This document shows positions 45,077 through 54,296 of a stretch of DNA of 63,858 nucleotides, piece after piece. The notes under the pieces are model-generated. The model ran no database searches, was not told where the DNA came from, and saw nothing but the letters and a program-made list of their open reading frames with translations. Position 1 is the stretch's first letter; every line of letters starts with the position of its first letter. The stretch comes from Clostridia bacterium. Lineage in GTDB: Bacteria; Bacillota; Clostridia; Oscillospirales; Acutalibacteraceae. Where the stretch lies: contig JAKSQO010000014.1 in assembly GCA_024404095.1 (NCBI GenBank), forward strand, positions 1 through 63,858. Direction: 5' to 3'. The translations under genes and the position numbers were made by a program.

Positions 45077-45103
45077 GACACTTCCTCGGAGGTGTCTTTT
45101 TTT
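45077..45103 (+). terminator. Terminator after Ig-like gene
   Basis: GACACTTC (45077-45084), CTCG, GAGGTGTC (45089-45096), then seven T. Confidence 0.88.
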
Positions 45104-45136
45104 ATGCGATAAAATGAACAAATATCAAAAAATACT

Positions 45137-45164
45137 TTTACAAATCTGAAATATATAGTATAAT
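45137..45164 (+). promoter_or_regulatory. Promoter of zapA-U32 operon
   Basis: TTTACA (45137-45142), 16-base spacer, TATAAT (45159-45164). Confidence 0.6.
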
Positions 45165-45218
45165 AAAATAAATTTGCGTTATATCTGCTTTAATTTGACA
45201 TTATGCGGAGGAAAAACA

Positions 45219-45578
45219 ATGGAAAAGAATAAGATTAGACTTACAATCGGCGGACTTGACTACTATCTTTCAACGGATGAGGATATCGCCTATATGAAGA
45301 ATCTCGGCGAGGAGCTTGACGAAAACATCAGAGATATGGTGCGTGACCATTCACGTCTTTCTCAGGTTCAGGCGGCTGTTCTTTGTGCACTTGATTATGC
45401 GGATAAATACCGCAAAGCGGAGAGAAATGCCGACTATCTTAAAAGTCAGATTCAGGTCTATATGGAGGATGCTGCACGTGCAAAGACTGAAGCTGAAATG
45501 TCACGCCGTGAGGTTGAACGCATGACAAGAGATTTGAGAAGTATCAGAAGAAGTCTTGAGGAAAACGATAAAAAATGA
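45219..45578 (+). CDS. zapA: Cell division protein ZapA
   Basis: FtsZ-ring stabilising protein of 119 residues. The N-terminal NKIRLTIGGLDYYLSTDED is the ZapA head domain; residues 65-115 are a charged coiled coil. GCGGAGG is 7 bases upstream of ATG 45219, and a longer frame to 45174 has no such site. Its stop overlaps the U32 start (ATGA), so the two are translationally coupled, a gene pair common in Clostridia. Confidence 0.9.
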   Translation: MEKNKIRLTIGGLDYYLSTDEDIAYMKNLGEELDENIRDMVRDHSRLSQVQAAVLCALDYADKYRKAERNADYLKSQIQVYMEDAARAKTEAEMSRREVERMTRDLRSIRRSLEENDKK

Positions 45579-47605
45579 GTATTGAAATTCTTGCACCCGC
45601 AGGCTCACAGGAGTCACTTGTTGCCGCGGTCAGAAGCGGCGCAGATGCGGTTTATCTTGGAATACAGTCATTTAATGCCCGCCGAAGCGCCGATAATTTC
45701 GATTCAGACGGGCTTAAAAATGCGGTTGAATACTGCCATAAGCACGGTGTAAAGCTTCATCTTACGCTTAATACGCTTGTGTCGGACGGCGAGCTTGAAG
45801 AAGCGCAGGACGCCGTCCGTCTTGCTTGTGAAGCAGGTGTTGACGCAATAATTGTGCAGGATATAGGTCTTGCTGATATCATTCACCGCACAGCACCCGA
45901 TATGCCTATGCATGCATCTACTCAGATGTCGGTGCAGACGCTTGACGGCTTAAAGCTCTTGAAAAAGCTCGGTTTTACACGTGCTGTTCTGCCGCGTGAA
46001 ATGTCAAAGGATGAGATAAAATATCTTTGCGAAAACTCACCGATTGAGCTTGAGTGCTTTGTTCACGGTGCGCTTTGTATGTGCGTGTCGGGACAATGCT
46101 ATTTCAGCGCGGTTCTCGGTTCAAGAAGCGGTAACCGCGGAGCCTGTGCACAGCCGTGCCGACTTCCGTTCGGAGCGCAGTTCGGTACGGGTCACGACCT
46201 GAGCCTTAAGGATTTATCACTTGTTGATTATATTAAGGAAATGTCGGCTATGGGTGTCTGCTCGTTTAAGATTGAGGGCAGAATGAAGCGACCCGAGTAT
46301 GTAGCTGCGGCAGTTAAGGCGTGCCGCAACAGCGTTGACGGAATTGAGGATTCACAGCTTAAGGCTGATTTGAGAAGCGTTTTCTCACGTTCAGGCTTTA
46401 CCGACGGATATTATAAGGGCAAGCTTGGCCTTGATATGTTCGGAACAAGGCAAAAGGATGATGTTACTGCCGCCGCTTCGGTTCTGAAAAAGCTAAGCAA
46501 GCTATACGAAAAGGAAACGGCTGACTGTAAGGTTGATTTTGCTTTTACGGGTGTTATGGGTGAGCCGATTTCTCTTGCCGCACGGGCAGGCGGAAAGAAT
46601 GTTTATGTTGAAAGTGAGATTCAGCCGCAGCCTGCGCTTAACAAAGCAACAACGGCTGACGGAGTAAAAGCTCAGATTGAAAAGTGCGGAGGAACAAGAT
46701 TCTACGCAGGTGAGATTGATATTGAGCTTGATGACGGGGTGTTCATACCTGTGTCAGAGCTTAACAAGCTCAGACGTGAGGTGCTTGAGCAGCTTGAAAG
46801 CTCGACAATATCTTCGGTTAAGGACTACCACAACGAATATATTTATCACAAGCCGCATAGCGGCGGCCGAAAAAGACTTATCTGCCGCTTTGCTGATGTT
46901 GAAACAATTCCCGAAAACTGGGATTATATAGAGCAGGTTATTGTTCCGCTCGGCACGGAGCAGAAGGTTAAACGCTCGGCACGTGTAAGTGTTGAGGTTC
47001 CGAGAGGTATTTTCGGTTCAGACGAAAAGATTTTCAGACAGCTTGTGTCCGCTAAGGAGTTTGGCATAAAAGAAGCGTGGGCGGGAACGCTTGACGGAAT
47101 CGCACTCATTCAGCGTGCAGGACTTAAGGCAAATGCGTTCTTCGGCTCGAATGTGTTTAACTCTCACTCGGTTGCCGTGCTTGAAAGTCTCGGCATAAAT
47201 AAAATTCTGCTTTCGGCAGAGCTGACGCTTTCACAGGCTCAGTCAATCGGATGCGATGCCCCGAGAGGTGTGTTCGCATACGGCAGGCTTCCGCTTATGC
47301 TGTGCCGCAACTGTCCGCAGAAAAACGGAAAAACCTGCGCCGAATGTCACCGAACAGGTAAGCTGACAGACCGCAGGGGAGTGGAGTTTCCGATTGATTG
47401 CCATTCGGGTGCAAGCGAAATTCTGAATTCCGTTCCTGTATTTATGGCGGACAGACTGACGGAAATCCGCGGAATGGATTTTATGCTTCTGTACTTTACA
47501 GATGAAAACAGCGAGAAATGCTCGGAAATAATCAATGCATATCTGAAGTCGGGCAAACCGCATGGTGAATTCACACGAGGACTGATGTACCGTGGTGTTG
47601 AATGA
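45575..47605 (+). CDS. Peptidase U32 family protein (RlhA-like)
   Basis: A 676-residue U32 protein. N-terminal TIM-barrel EILAPAGSQESLVAAVRSGADAVYLG, in parts EILAPAGS and GADAVYLG; signature ECFVHGALCMCVSGQCYFS and GNRGACAQPCR near residues 160-200 with conserved Cys. The C-terminal part has another Cys set (CRNCPQKNGKTCAECH), consistent with an Fe-S cluster. U32 proteins studied so far act in RNA hydroxylation (RlhA, TrhP) rather than proteolysis, so an rRNA/tRNA hydroxylation role is more likely than collagenase. Coupled to zapA. Confidence 0.92.
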   Translation: MSIEILAPAGSQESLVAAVRSGADAVYLGIQSFNARRSADNFDSDGLKNAVEYCHKHGVKLHLTLNTLVSDGELEEAQDAVRLACEAGVDAIIVQDIGLADIIHRTAPDMPMHASTQMSVQTLDGLKLLKKLGFTRAVLPREMSKDEIKYLCENSPIELECFVHGALCMCVSGQCYFSAVLGSRSGNRGACAQPCRLPFGAQFGTGHDLSLKDLSLVDYIKEMSAMGVCSFKIEGRMKRPEYVAAAVKACRNSVDGIEDSQLKADLRSVFSRSGFTDGYYKGKLGLDMFGTRQKDDVTAAASVLKKLSKLYEKETADCKVDFAFTGVMGEPISLAARAGGKNVYVESEIQPQPALNKATTADGVKAQIEKCGGTRFYAGEIDIELDDGVFIPVSELNKLRREVLEQLESSTISSVKDYHNEYIYHKPHSGGRKRLICRFADVETIPENWDYIEQVIVPLGTEQKVKRSARVSVEVPRGIFGSDEKIFRQLVSAKEFGIKEAWAGTLDGIALIQRAGLKANAFFGSNVFNSHSVAVLESLGINKILLSAELTLSQAQSIGCDAPRGVFAYGRLPLMLCRNCPQKNGKTCAECHRTGKLTDRRGVEFPIDCHSGASEILNSVPVFMADRLTEIRGMDFMLLYFTDENSEKCSEIINAYLKSGKPHGEFTRGLMYRGVE

Positions 47606-47614
47606 GGTGATTTT

Positions 47615-48106
47615 ATGCAGTTGTTTATCAAGCAGAAGGTTTTTTCGTGGGGTGATAAGTTCTACGTAAAGAATCAGTATAATGAGGACGTTTTCTGTGT
47701 TCAGGGTGAGGTTTTCAGCATAGGCAAAAAGCTTCACATATACGATATGAACGAAAACGAGCTTGCTTTTATCAAACAAAAAGTTCTGACTTTTCTTCCG
47801 AGATACACAATTTTTCAGAACGATATACAGGTTGCTGAAGTCGTGAAAAAGATATCGCTTCTTAATCAGAGATATGTTGTCGATGGACTCGGATACACGA
47901 TTGACGGTGACTTCCTTGCTCATGAGTATGAGGTCAAGGACGGCGGCGAGAACACAGTAACAACTGTCAGCAAAAAGTGGATGACATGGGGCGATACCTA
48001 TGTTATTGATACGTTCGATATAGTTGACCCTGTTATAGCTGTTTCACTTGTGATAATCATTGATGCCTGTCTTGCGACAGAGGCTCAGGTGGCAGCTAAT
48101 TCATAA
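47615..48106 (+). CDS. LURP-one-related (tubby-like fold) protein
   Basis: A 163-residue beta-barrel protein of the LURP-one-related family: FIKQKVFSWGDKFYVKNQ, QGEVFSIGKKLHIYD, IKQKVLTFLPRYTIF and VKKISLLNQRYVVDG are successive strands with the F-x-I-K-Q-K repeat, and a central hydrophobic helix lies at DPVIAVSLVIIIDACLA. In plants and mammals the fold binds lipids; its bacterial role is unknown. GAGGTGATTTT precedes ATG 47615, 9 bases after the U32 stop, so it is the third gene of that operon. Confidence 0.88.
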   Translation: MQLFIKQKVFSWGDKFYVKNQYNEDVFCVQGEVFSIGKKLHIYDMNENELAFIKQKVLTFLPRYTIFQNDIQVAEVVKKISLLNQRYVVDGLGYTIDGDFLAHEYEVKDGGENTVTTVSKKWMTWGDTYVIDTFDIVDPVIAVSLVIIIDACLATEAQVAANS

Positions 48107-48110
48107 CAAA

Positions 48111-48138
48111 AAAGCGCAGTCAAATCGACTGCGCTTTT
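48111..48138. terminator. Bidirectional terminator, LURP gene / ychF
   Basis: AAAGCGCAGTC (48111-48121) pairs with GACTGCGCTTT (48127-48137); A and T tracts flank both sides, so it works in both directions for the convergent genes. Confidence 0.88.
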
Positions 48139-48154
48139 GCTATGCTATTTAGCA

Positions 48155-49249
48155 TTAAACATTGAAAAGAAAGTGAACAATGTCTCCGTCCTTCATAACA
48201 TATTCCTTACCCTCTGAACGGATAAGACCCTTTTCACGTGCGTTTGCAAGTGAACCGCAATTCATAAGGTTCTCAAAGCTGATAACCTCGGCACGGATAA
48301 AGCCTTTTTCAAAGTCGGAGTGAATTTTACCTGCCGCCTGAGGAGCTTTTGTACCCTTCTTGATAGTCCATGCGCGAACCTCGGGAGTGCCTGCTGTAAG
48401 GTAGGAAATAAGTCCGAGCAGATCGTAGCTTCTCTGAATAAGAAGGTCAAGACCGCCGCACTCAATTCCGAGGTCAGCAAGGAACATCTCTTTTTCTTCC
48501 TTGTCGAGACCTGCGATTTCTGCTTCCATTTCAGCACAGATCGGAAGAACCTGAGAGCCGTCCTCTTTTGCGATTTCACATACGGCTTTGAATCTCTCGT
48601 TGTCATTGATGTTATTTGCAAAGTCATCCTCACTCATGTTGCAGGCATAGATAACGGGCTTTGATGTAAGCAGAGCGATATCGTTAAGAACCGCTCTCTC
48701 GTCATCGTCACACTCAATACTGCGTGCCGACTTGCCCTCTTCAAGATGAGCCTTAAGCGCCTTAAGAAATTCAACTTCCTTTGCAAGGCTCTTGTCGCCC
48801 TTCATAGCCTTTGTACTTCTGTCAAGACGGCGCTCAACCATCTCAATGTCTGAGAAGATAAGCTCAAGGTTGATTGTTTCAATATCTCTTGCAGGGTCAA
48901 CGCTTCCGTCAACATGAATAATATCGTCATTCTCAAAGCAGCGGACAACGTGAACAATAGCGTCAACCTCTCGGATGTGAGAGAGGAACTTGTTACCGAG
49001 ACCCTCGCCCTTGGATGCGCCTTTAACAAGACCTGCAATGTCAACAAATTCAATAACCGCGGGGGTTATTTTTGCAGGGTTATACATTTCTGCAAGTGCA
49101 TCAATTCTGCTGTCAGGAACAGCAACAACACCGACATTCGGCTCGATTGTGCAGAACGGATAGTTTGCCGACTGAGCACCTGCGTTTGTAATTGCATTGA
49201 AAAGTGTGCTCTTACCTACATTCGGCAGACCGACTATACCTAATTTCAT
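48155..49249 (-). CDS. ychF: Redox-regulated ATPase YchF (OBG family)
   Basis: P-loop NTPase of 364 residues that prefers ATP and associates with ribosomes. [20 protein letters not shown] (Walker A), [32 protein letters not shown] (cited core [16 protein letters not shown]) and NMSEDDF are canonical; the C-terminal TGS domain ([20 protein letters not shown], core [10 protein letters not shown]) is intact. GGAAG lies upstream of ATG 49249. Transcribed alone on -, convergent with the LURP gene. Confidence 0.96.
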   Translation of the reverse strand: MKLGIVGLPNVGKSTLFNAITNAGAQSANYPFCTIEPNVGVVAVPDSRIDALAEMYNPAKITPAVIEFVDIAGLVKGASKGEGLGNKFLSHIREVDAIVHVVRCFENDDIIHVDGSVDPARDIETINLELIFSDIEMVERRLDRSTKAMKGDKSLAKEVEFLKALKAHLEEGKSARSIECDDDERAVLNDIALLTSKPVIYACNMSEDDFANNINDNERFKAVCEIAKEDGSQVLPICAEMEAEIAGLDKEEKEMFLADLGIECGGLDLLIQRSYDLLGLISYLTAGTPEVRAWTIKKGTKAPQAAGKIHSDFEKGFIRAEVISFENLMNCGSLANAREKGLIRSEGKEYVMKDGDIVHFLFNV

Positions 49250-49340
49250 CTATATACTTCCTTTACACAAAATTACAGAATACATTATAGAATAAACATC
49301 TGAAAAATTCAACCGCTTTTTACAAAAAGGTAAAAGAAAA

Positions 49341-49366
49341 GGGGGCTGTCTTTGCTGACAGCTCCC
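49341..49366 (-). terminator. Terminator of the anchored beta-propeller gene
   Basis: GGGGGCTGTC (49341-49350) pairs with GACAGCTCCC (49357-49366); on the minus strand TTTTCTTTTAC follows. Confidence 0.82.
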
Positions 49367-49394
49367 TTGTGTAGGTATATCTGTATATTATTTT

Positions 49395-51236
49395 TTATTT
49401 TTTCGATGCGTCCTTTGTTGTTGCCTTGTACTTCGCAACGAATGCCTTGAACTGACCGCCTGCGCCCGAGCCTGTGAAAGCTCCGTCAGCAGACTTGCTT
49501 GTTCCTGCGATAACAACATTGCCGTCTGTAAGTGTGCAGATTCCGAGACCCTCGTCTGCGCCCTTGCCGTCAAGCATTTCAGCACAGCTGAATTCGCCGG
49601 ATTCATTGATATATATTACAAATGCGTCCTGCTCACCGCTGTTGCCGCAGCCCTGGAAGTTGTAATCGACAGACTGTGTGTTTCCTGTGAGGGCAAAGCC
49701 TCCGTTAACCTCTGTGATGTCGAAAATATAGTCGTTCTGTGAACCACCGAAGTTTCTTGCCCAGCAAACATTACCCTTGGAGTCATAACGGATAACGAAA
49801 CCGTCTGACTTGCCGTATGAAATGTTGTAAATGCCGTCAGCACGTCCTGCAAGAGTGTATGAGCCTGCAACAACACAGCCGCCGTCTGAGGTAGCACACA
49901 CAGCCTTGAAGTCGCTGTTGCCGGAGCCGTCAAGGTTCTTTGACCACTTGAGGTCGCCACCCTTGTCAAGCTTAACAAGTACAGTATTCTTCGATGTCGG
50001 TGATTTGCCCTTTACAAGAGCTGAGAAATCACCGTCAGATGAAGTGGTAACGCAGGTTGCGTAGATGTCACCGTTATCGGCAACTGAAACAGCTTCAAAT
50101 GTGTTTGACATTGAGCCTGTGAGTGTGCGTCTCCATTTAAGATTGCAGTTTTTATCAAATTTGAAGAGGTAAGCCTTGTTCTTGTTTTCGCCTGCAAAGA
50201 AACCGCCTGTTGTGACAGCCTTACCGCCGACAACGAAACCACCGTCCGGTGCAGCTGCTACACTGCTTGCAAAGTCGCCTTCCTGCTCTTTGTCGCCGGG
50301 GAAGGAATACATCCATATAAGCTTACCGTTCTTGTCAAGACGAATGATAATGCTGGATGTAAGCTTTGAATTGAGCGGAGCCTGAGTGTCGGTTGCAGAT
50401 GTTGAACCTACTGCAACAACAGAACCGTCCTTAAGCTCAACGGCCTCCTCAAGTGCAATCATTCCGTCGCCGCCTGTTATGTATTTCCAGCTCTGTTTGC
50501 CTGCTGCGTCATACTTGACAACTGCTGAATGTACGCCCCAGTCCTTGCTTGTACCGTCGAAGTCGCCGTTATATGACTGAGAAAGACATACAGCAACATA
50601 ACCGCCGTCCTTGCATTCGTTTACCGAACGGAAGGTATCAACGCCTGAGCCGCCGAAATATTTGAAGTATTCATACTTTGCACCTGTGATTTCAAGCTTT
50701 GATGTGCCCTTATAGCCCACGGTTGTACTTGTTGTGGCAGGTGTATTGTTATGCTTTTTCGGTGTATCGTTTGTTGTGTAGTCGGGCTTTTCTGCTGTGT
50801 TTGTAAGCTGAAGCTTGCCGTCCTTGTAGATACCTGTGTAATAAATCTGCTGTCCGAGGCTGTCTTTCTTGTTCAGAGTGTAAAGAACAAGACCGTTGGA
50901 TGCTTTTTTACCTGTTGTATAGATAGTTTCGCCCGAATTGTTTTTTTCGCCCGTGGCATAGATTTTATGACCGCTTACGTCAACAATTCCCTTTGAATCA
51001 ACAACATTGCCCTTGCCGTCAACACCTGCTGTAATTGCGGTAACGTCAGCAACGGTTGTCTTATCTTTTTCGTCAATTATTTCAATCGCTTCGGGAGATT
51101 TTGCAATGTCGCTTTCATTCTTTTTGCCCGGAACCTTTGTGTTGCGGTTAGCAAAAATAACTCCGAAGATGATGCCTGCAATAACAACGCAAGCTGCAAC
51201 AGCAATAATGATTATCTGTTTTTTGTTTTTATTCAT
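49395..51236 (-). CDS. Membrane-anchored extracellular beta-propeller protein
   Basis: A 613-residue surface protein. N-terminal membrane anchor (KKQIIIIAVAACVVIAGII) without an obvious cleavage site, then a 160-residue Thr/Lys-rich stalk containing short repeats (YATGEKNNSGETIYTTGKK). From about residue 195 are six or more repeats of the type FRSVNECKDGGYVAVCLS... / ...KYDAAGKQSWKY, that is, D-G-G-x-x-V-x-G followed by K-x-D-x-x-G-x-x-x-W: a PQQ-like beta-propeller. Likely a binding or sensor protein; no enzyme motif. ATG 51236 follows GGAGG by 7 bases. Confidence 0.82.
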   Translation of the reverse strand: MNKNKKQIIIIAVAACVVIAGIIFGVIFANRNTKVPGKKNESDIAKSPEAIEIIDEKDKTTVADVTAITAGVDGKGNVVDSKGIVDVSGHKIYATGEKNNSGETIYTTGKKASNGLVLYTLNKKDSLGQQIYYTGIYKDGKLQLTNTAEKPDYTTNDTPKKHNNTPATTSTTVGYKGTSKLEITGAKYEYFKYFGGSGVDTFRSVNECKDGGYVAVCLSQSYNGDFDGTSKDWGVHSAVVKYDAAGKQSWKYITGGDGMIALEEAVELKDGSVVAVGSTSATDTQAPLNSKLTSSIIIRLDKNGKLIWMYSFPGDKEQEGDFASSVAAAPDGGFVVGGKAVTTGGFFAGENKNKAYLFKFDKNCNLKWRRTLTGSMSNTFEAVSVADNGDIYATCVTTSSDGDFSALVKGKSPTSKNTVLVKLDKGGDLKWSKNLDGSGNSDFKAVCATSDGGCVVAGSYTLAGRADGIYNISYGKSDGFVIRYDSKGNVCWARNFGGSQNDYIFDITEVNGGFALTGNTQSVDYNFQGCGNSGEQDAFVIYINESGEFSCAEMLDGKGADEGLGICTLTDGNVVIAGTSKSADGAFTGSGAGGQFKAFVAKYKATTKDASKK

Positions 51237-51311
51237 AAAAAGACCTCCAGTCATTTTTATAACAAAATTATAGTATCACAATGTTAAATTTTTTTCAACG
51301 GGATATGAATT

Positions 51312-52109
51312 TTATATTTCAACGTGCTCAACCGTACCGCCGAGATCCCCCATAAATATTTTGGCGAGCCCCTCAAAGTATTCGGCATTATCACTTACAA
51401 AATATTTTCGACTGCTTCCTGAATTGTTGCTGAGCATATTGCTGTCACAAAGCTCTTTTTTCAGAACCTCTGCCGCCGCAACCGAGGAACTGATTATATT
51501 TACCTCGGGCATTATGTCAGCAATTATATCGTAAAGCAGGGGATAGTGGGTACACCCGAGAACGAGGGTGTCAATTCCCTGTTCTTTAAGCGGTGTAAGA
51601 TATTCGGTCAGAACCTTCTCGATAACCTTGTCGCCTTTCTTGAATCTGCCTTCTTCAACGAGCGGAACAAGCAGGGGACAAGCTACGCTGATAACCTCGG
51701 CTTCGGGGTTGAACCTGTTTATATTTTTTTCATATGCACCGCTGTTCACGGTTGCGTTTGTTGCGATGATGCCGATTTTATTGTTCCTTGTAGTTTCTGC
51801 CGCTTTTTTGGAAGCTGGCCCGACAACCCCGAAAACAGGCAGGTCGTAAAGCGCCTCAACCTTTTCTCGTGCGATTGAGTCAGCCGTGTTGCAGGCGATT
51901 ACGATTGCTTTGATGTCGAATGTGTTCAGAAACTTAACATCGTTAAGTACGTATTCGGTAATCTGCTCCTTTGAACGTGTGCCATAGGGTACGTGCGCAG
52001 TATCGCCGAAGTATATTATGTTTTCGTCAGGCATAGTCTCGACAATGCTTTTAACAACTGTCAGACCGCCCATACCTGAGTCAAACACTCCGATATATTT
52101 ATTGTTCAT
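51312..52109 (-). CDS. murI: Glutamate racemase
   Basis: Makes D-glutamate for peptidoglycan. 265 residues. FDSGMGGLTV near the N-terminus, YFGDTAHVPYG, and the two catalytic cysteines in VIACNTAD (near 73) and LGCTHYPLL (near 183). MurI works just ahead of the D-Glu-adding ligase MurD, whose gene lies 10 bases upstream on the same strand, so the pair is an operon coupling supply and use of D-Glu. Confidence 0.96.
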   Translation of the reverse strand: MNNKYIGVFDSGMGGLTVVKSIVETMPDENIIYFGDTAHVPYGTRSKEQITEYVLNDVKFLNTFDIKAIVIACNTADSIAREKVEALYDLPVFGVVGPASKKAAETTRNNKIGIIATNATVNSGAYEKNINRFNPEAEVISVACPLLVPLVEEGRFKKGDKVIEKVLTEYLTPLKEQGIDTLVLGCTHYPLLYDIIADIMPEVNIISSSVAAAEVLKKELCDSNMLSNNSGSSRKYFVSDNAEYFEGLAKIFMGDLGGTVEHVEI

Positions 52110-52119
52110 AGCTTTCCCC

Positions 52120-53463
52120 TCAGAGTGAGTTTACAATTTTCTTAAAGTGCTCTCCTCGTTCCTCAAAACAGCTGTACTGATCGAACGAGCTTGTTGTGGG
52201 GGAGAGAAGTACAGTATCGCCGCTTTCGGCAATCTTATTTGCCTCAGCTACTGCCTCATCAAGAGTTGTAACAACTATTCCGTCATCACCGACAAGGTCA
52301 TTGACAAGTCTCTTACCGCAGGCACCGAAACCGATAACCTTTTTGACACAGCCGAGGTGGAGCTTCATTTCATCCATGGACAGACCCTTTTCAAAACCGC
52401 CGACAAGAAGAATAACGCCCTTCGGGAATGCTTTGAGTGCGGTGATTGTAGCATCTGTGTTTGTGCCCTTTGAGTCATTGTAGTATTTGATTCCGTTAAT
52501 TTCACGGACAAATTCAATTCTGTGTTCAACACCTCTGAACGCTGAAACAGCGTCAATGATAATTTCATTGCTGATTCCGATAGCCTTTGCCGCCGCAACA
52601 GCAATAATTACGTTCTGTAGATTGTGCTTGCCGACAATTTTAATTGCGTCAACGGGCAGAACCTTTTCCCCCTTTATGCACATATACCCGTCCTTGATGA
52701 TGCAGTCGGCAGACTCGCTGTCAACGCTGAAGCTGAGAGTCTTGCACTTGACGGGATAACGCTCTGTATATTCGGCAACAACGCTGTCGTCCGCGTTGAG
52801 AAGGAAAACATCGTTGTCTGTCATGTTGCGGTAAACCTCTGTCTTTGATTTATAGTAAGCATCAAGTCCACCCATAAAGTCAATGTGGTCAGGTGTGAGG
52901 TTGATGATTGTTGCAACGTCGGGACGGAACTTGTCAATATTTACAAGCTGGAAATTGGAGATTTCGAGTGCGATGTAATGCCCCTCATTTTCCATAAGGT
53001 TGTTTTCCATTACAATTTCACACAGCGGTGTACCGATATTTCCGCAAAGATGAGTTTTTTCGGGGAATGCGCGTGAGATAATATCATATGTAAGTGTGGT
53101 TGTGGTAGTCTTGCCGTTTGTACCTGTGATTGCAATATAATGCTGAGGCTTTGCTACCTGATAAGCAAGCTCGATTTCAGTAATAACAGGAATGTTTCTC
53201 TCGTTAAGTCTTTCGATCATAGGGGTTCTGAAAGGAACACCGGGGTTCTTGATGACAAGGTCGAAGTCTCTTTCAAAGACTTCCATGCTCTGGTCAACTA
53301 TCTCAACGCCATTCTCATTAAGGAATTCAATTTCTTTGATGTCTTCCTTTTTCTTACTCTCGGAAAGTGTTATCTGAGCACCGAGCTTTTTAAGCACCTT
53401 GATTGCAGCCATGCCGCTTCTTGCAAGTCCGATAACAAGCACTTTTTTATCTTTAAGATTCAT
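52120..53463 (-). CDS. murD: UDP-N-acetylmuramoyl-L-alanine--D-glutamate ligase
   Basis: Peptidoglycan precursor ligase, 447 residues. N-terminal Rossmann VLVIGLARSG, ATP loop TGTNGKTTTTT near residue 113, VEHRIEFVREINGI, YNDSKGTN (Mur signature) and LLSPTTSSFDQY near the C-terminus. GGAGGCGTTTAC lies before ATG 53463. First gene of the murD-murI operon. The usual division-cluster neighbours (mraY, murG, ftsW) are not here. Confidence 0.97.
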   Translation of the reverse strand: MNLKDKKVLVIGLARSGMAAIKVLKKLGAQITLSESKKKEDIKEIEFLNENGVEIVDQSMEVFERDFDLVIKNPGVPFRTPMIERLNERNIPVITEIELAYQVAKPQHYIAITGTNGKTTTTTLTYDIISRAFPEKTHLCGNIGTPLCEIVMENNLMENEGHYIALEISNFQLVNIDKFRPDVATIINLTPDHIDFMGGLDAYYKSKTEVYRNMTDNDVFLLNADDSVVAEYTERYPVKCKTLSFSVDSESADCIIKDGYMCIKGEKVLPVDAIKIVGKHNLQNVIIAVAAAKAIGISNEIIIDAVSAFRGVEHRIEFVREINGIKYYNDSKGTNTDATITALKAFPKGVILLVGGFEKGLSMDEMKLHLGCVKKVIGFGACGKRLVNDLVGDDGIVVTTLDEAVAEANKIAESGDTVLLSPTTSSFDQYSCFEERGEHFKKIVNSL

Positions 53464-53575
53464 ATGTAAACGCCTCCGCTAAGACTATGTTTTCTAACTT
53501 ATTATTATATAAAAATAAGTTAGAAAAGTCAATTAAAAACAGAATGTATAATAAATTTTCAGAACATAAAACCGT

Positions 53576-53619
53576 TCCCGCAGTTTTGTCTTGACCTGCG
53601 GGATAATTATTGTTATTAT
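53576..53619 (+). promoter_or_regulatory. rpe promoter overlapped by an 8-bp palindrome
   Basis: TTGACC (53591-53596), 17-base spacer, TATTAT (53614-53619). TCCCGCAG (53576-53583) and CTGCGGGA (53596-53603) form a perfect inverted repeat around the -35 element, a position typical of an operator. Confidence 0.5.
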
Positions 53620-53651
53620 ATTATAAATATGTTTATAAGGAACTGATACTT

Positions 53652-54296
53652 ATGATAAAAATTGCACCGTCAATTCTTTCCTGTGATTTTTCAAAAATCG
53701 GCGAGGAAGTTGAGCGAATAGACAAGTGTGGGGCAGACTATATTCATATTGATGTTATGGACGGTCACTTTGTGCCGAACATCACCTTTGGCGCACCTGT
53801 TGTCAAGTGTTTCAGAAAATGTACGGATAAGGTGTTCGACTGCCATCTTATGATAAGCGACCCTCTTAAATATGCCGAGGATTTTGCCAAGGCGGGAGCG
53901 GATATTATCAATTTCCACGTTGAGAGTGATTCTCCTGTGCAGGAAACGATTGATAAAATTCTTTCACTCGGATGCAAGGCAGGACTTACCGTTAAGCCGA
54001 AAACACCGATTGAGGAGGTTTATCCTTACCTCGACAAGCTTTCAATGGTGCTTGTTATGACAGTTGAACCCGGCTTCGGCGGCCAGAAGTTCATGGCTGA
54101 CATGATGGAAAAGGTTTCAAAGCTCAGAGCCAAGGCTGACGAAATGGGTCTTGACCTTGAAATTCAGGTTGACGGCGGTATCGGACTCGAAACAGCTCCT
54201 GTTGCAATCAAAGCAGGTGCAGATGTCCTTGTTGCAGGCAGTGCCGTTTTCGGTGCAGAGGATACCGCAGGTATGATTTCAGCTCTCAGAGGGTGA
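53652..54296 (+). CDS. rpe: Ribulose-phosphate 3-epimerase
   Basis: Interconverts ribulose-5-phosphate and xylulose-5-phosphate. 214 residues, TIM barrel: IAPSILSCDF, YIHIDVMDGHFVPN, FDCHLMISDP, LVMTVEPGFGGQKF and QVDGGIGLETA, with the metal-binding His/Asp set intact. ATG 53652 is chosen because AAGGA lies upstream and this matches the family start; a longer frame to 53610 lacks a site. Its 3' end overlaps the convergent MecA-like gene by 18 bases. Confidence 0.96.
   Translation: MIKIAPSILSCDFSKIGEEVERIDKCGADYIHIDVMDGHFVPNITFGAPVVKCFRKCTDKVFDCHLMISDPLKYAEDFAKAGADIINFHVESDSPVQETIDKILSLGCKAGLTVKPKTPIEEVYPYLDKLSMVLVMTVEPGFGGQKFMADMMEKVSKLRAKADEMGLDLEIQVDGGIGLETAPVAIKAGADVLVAGSAVFGAEDTAGMISALRG

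Noticed and set aside
49835..50500. Long + strand frames opposite the beta-propeller gene
   Set aside because: Low-complexity Ser/Pro/Thr translations caused by codon bias of the real minus-strand gene.
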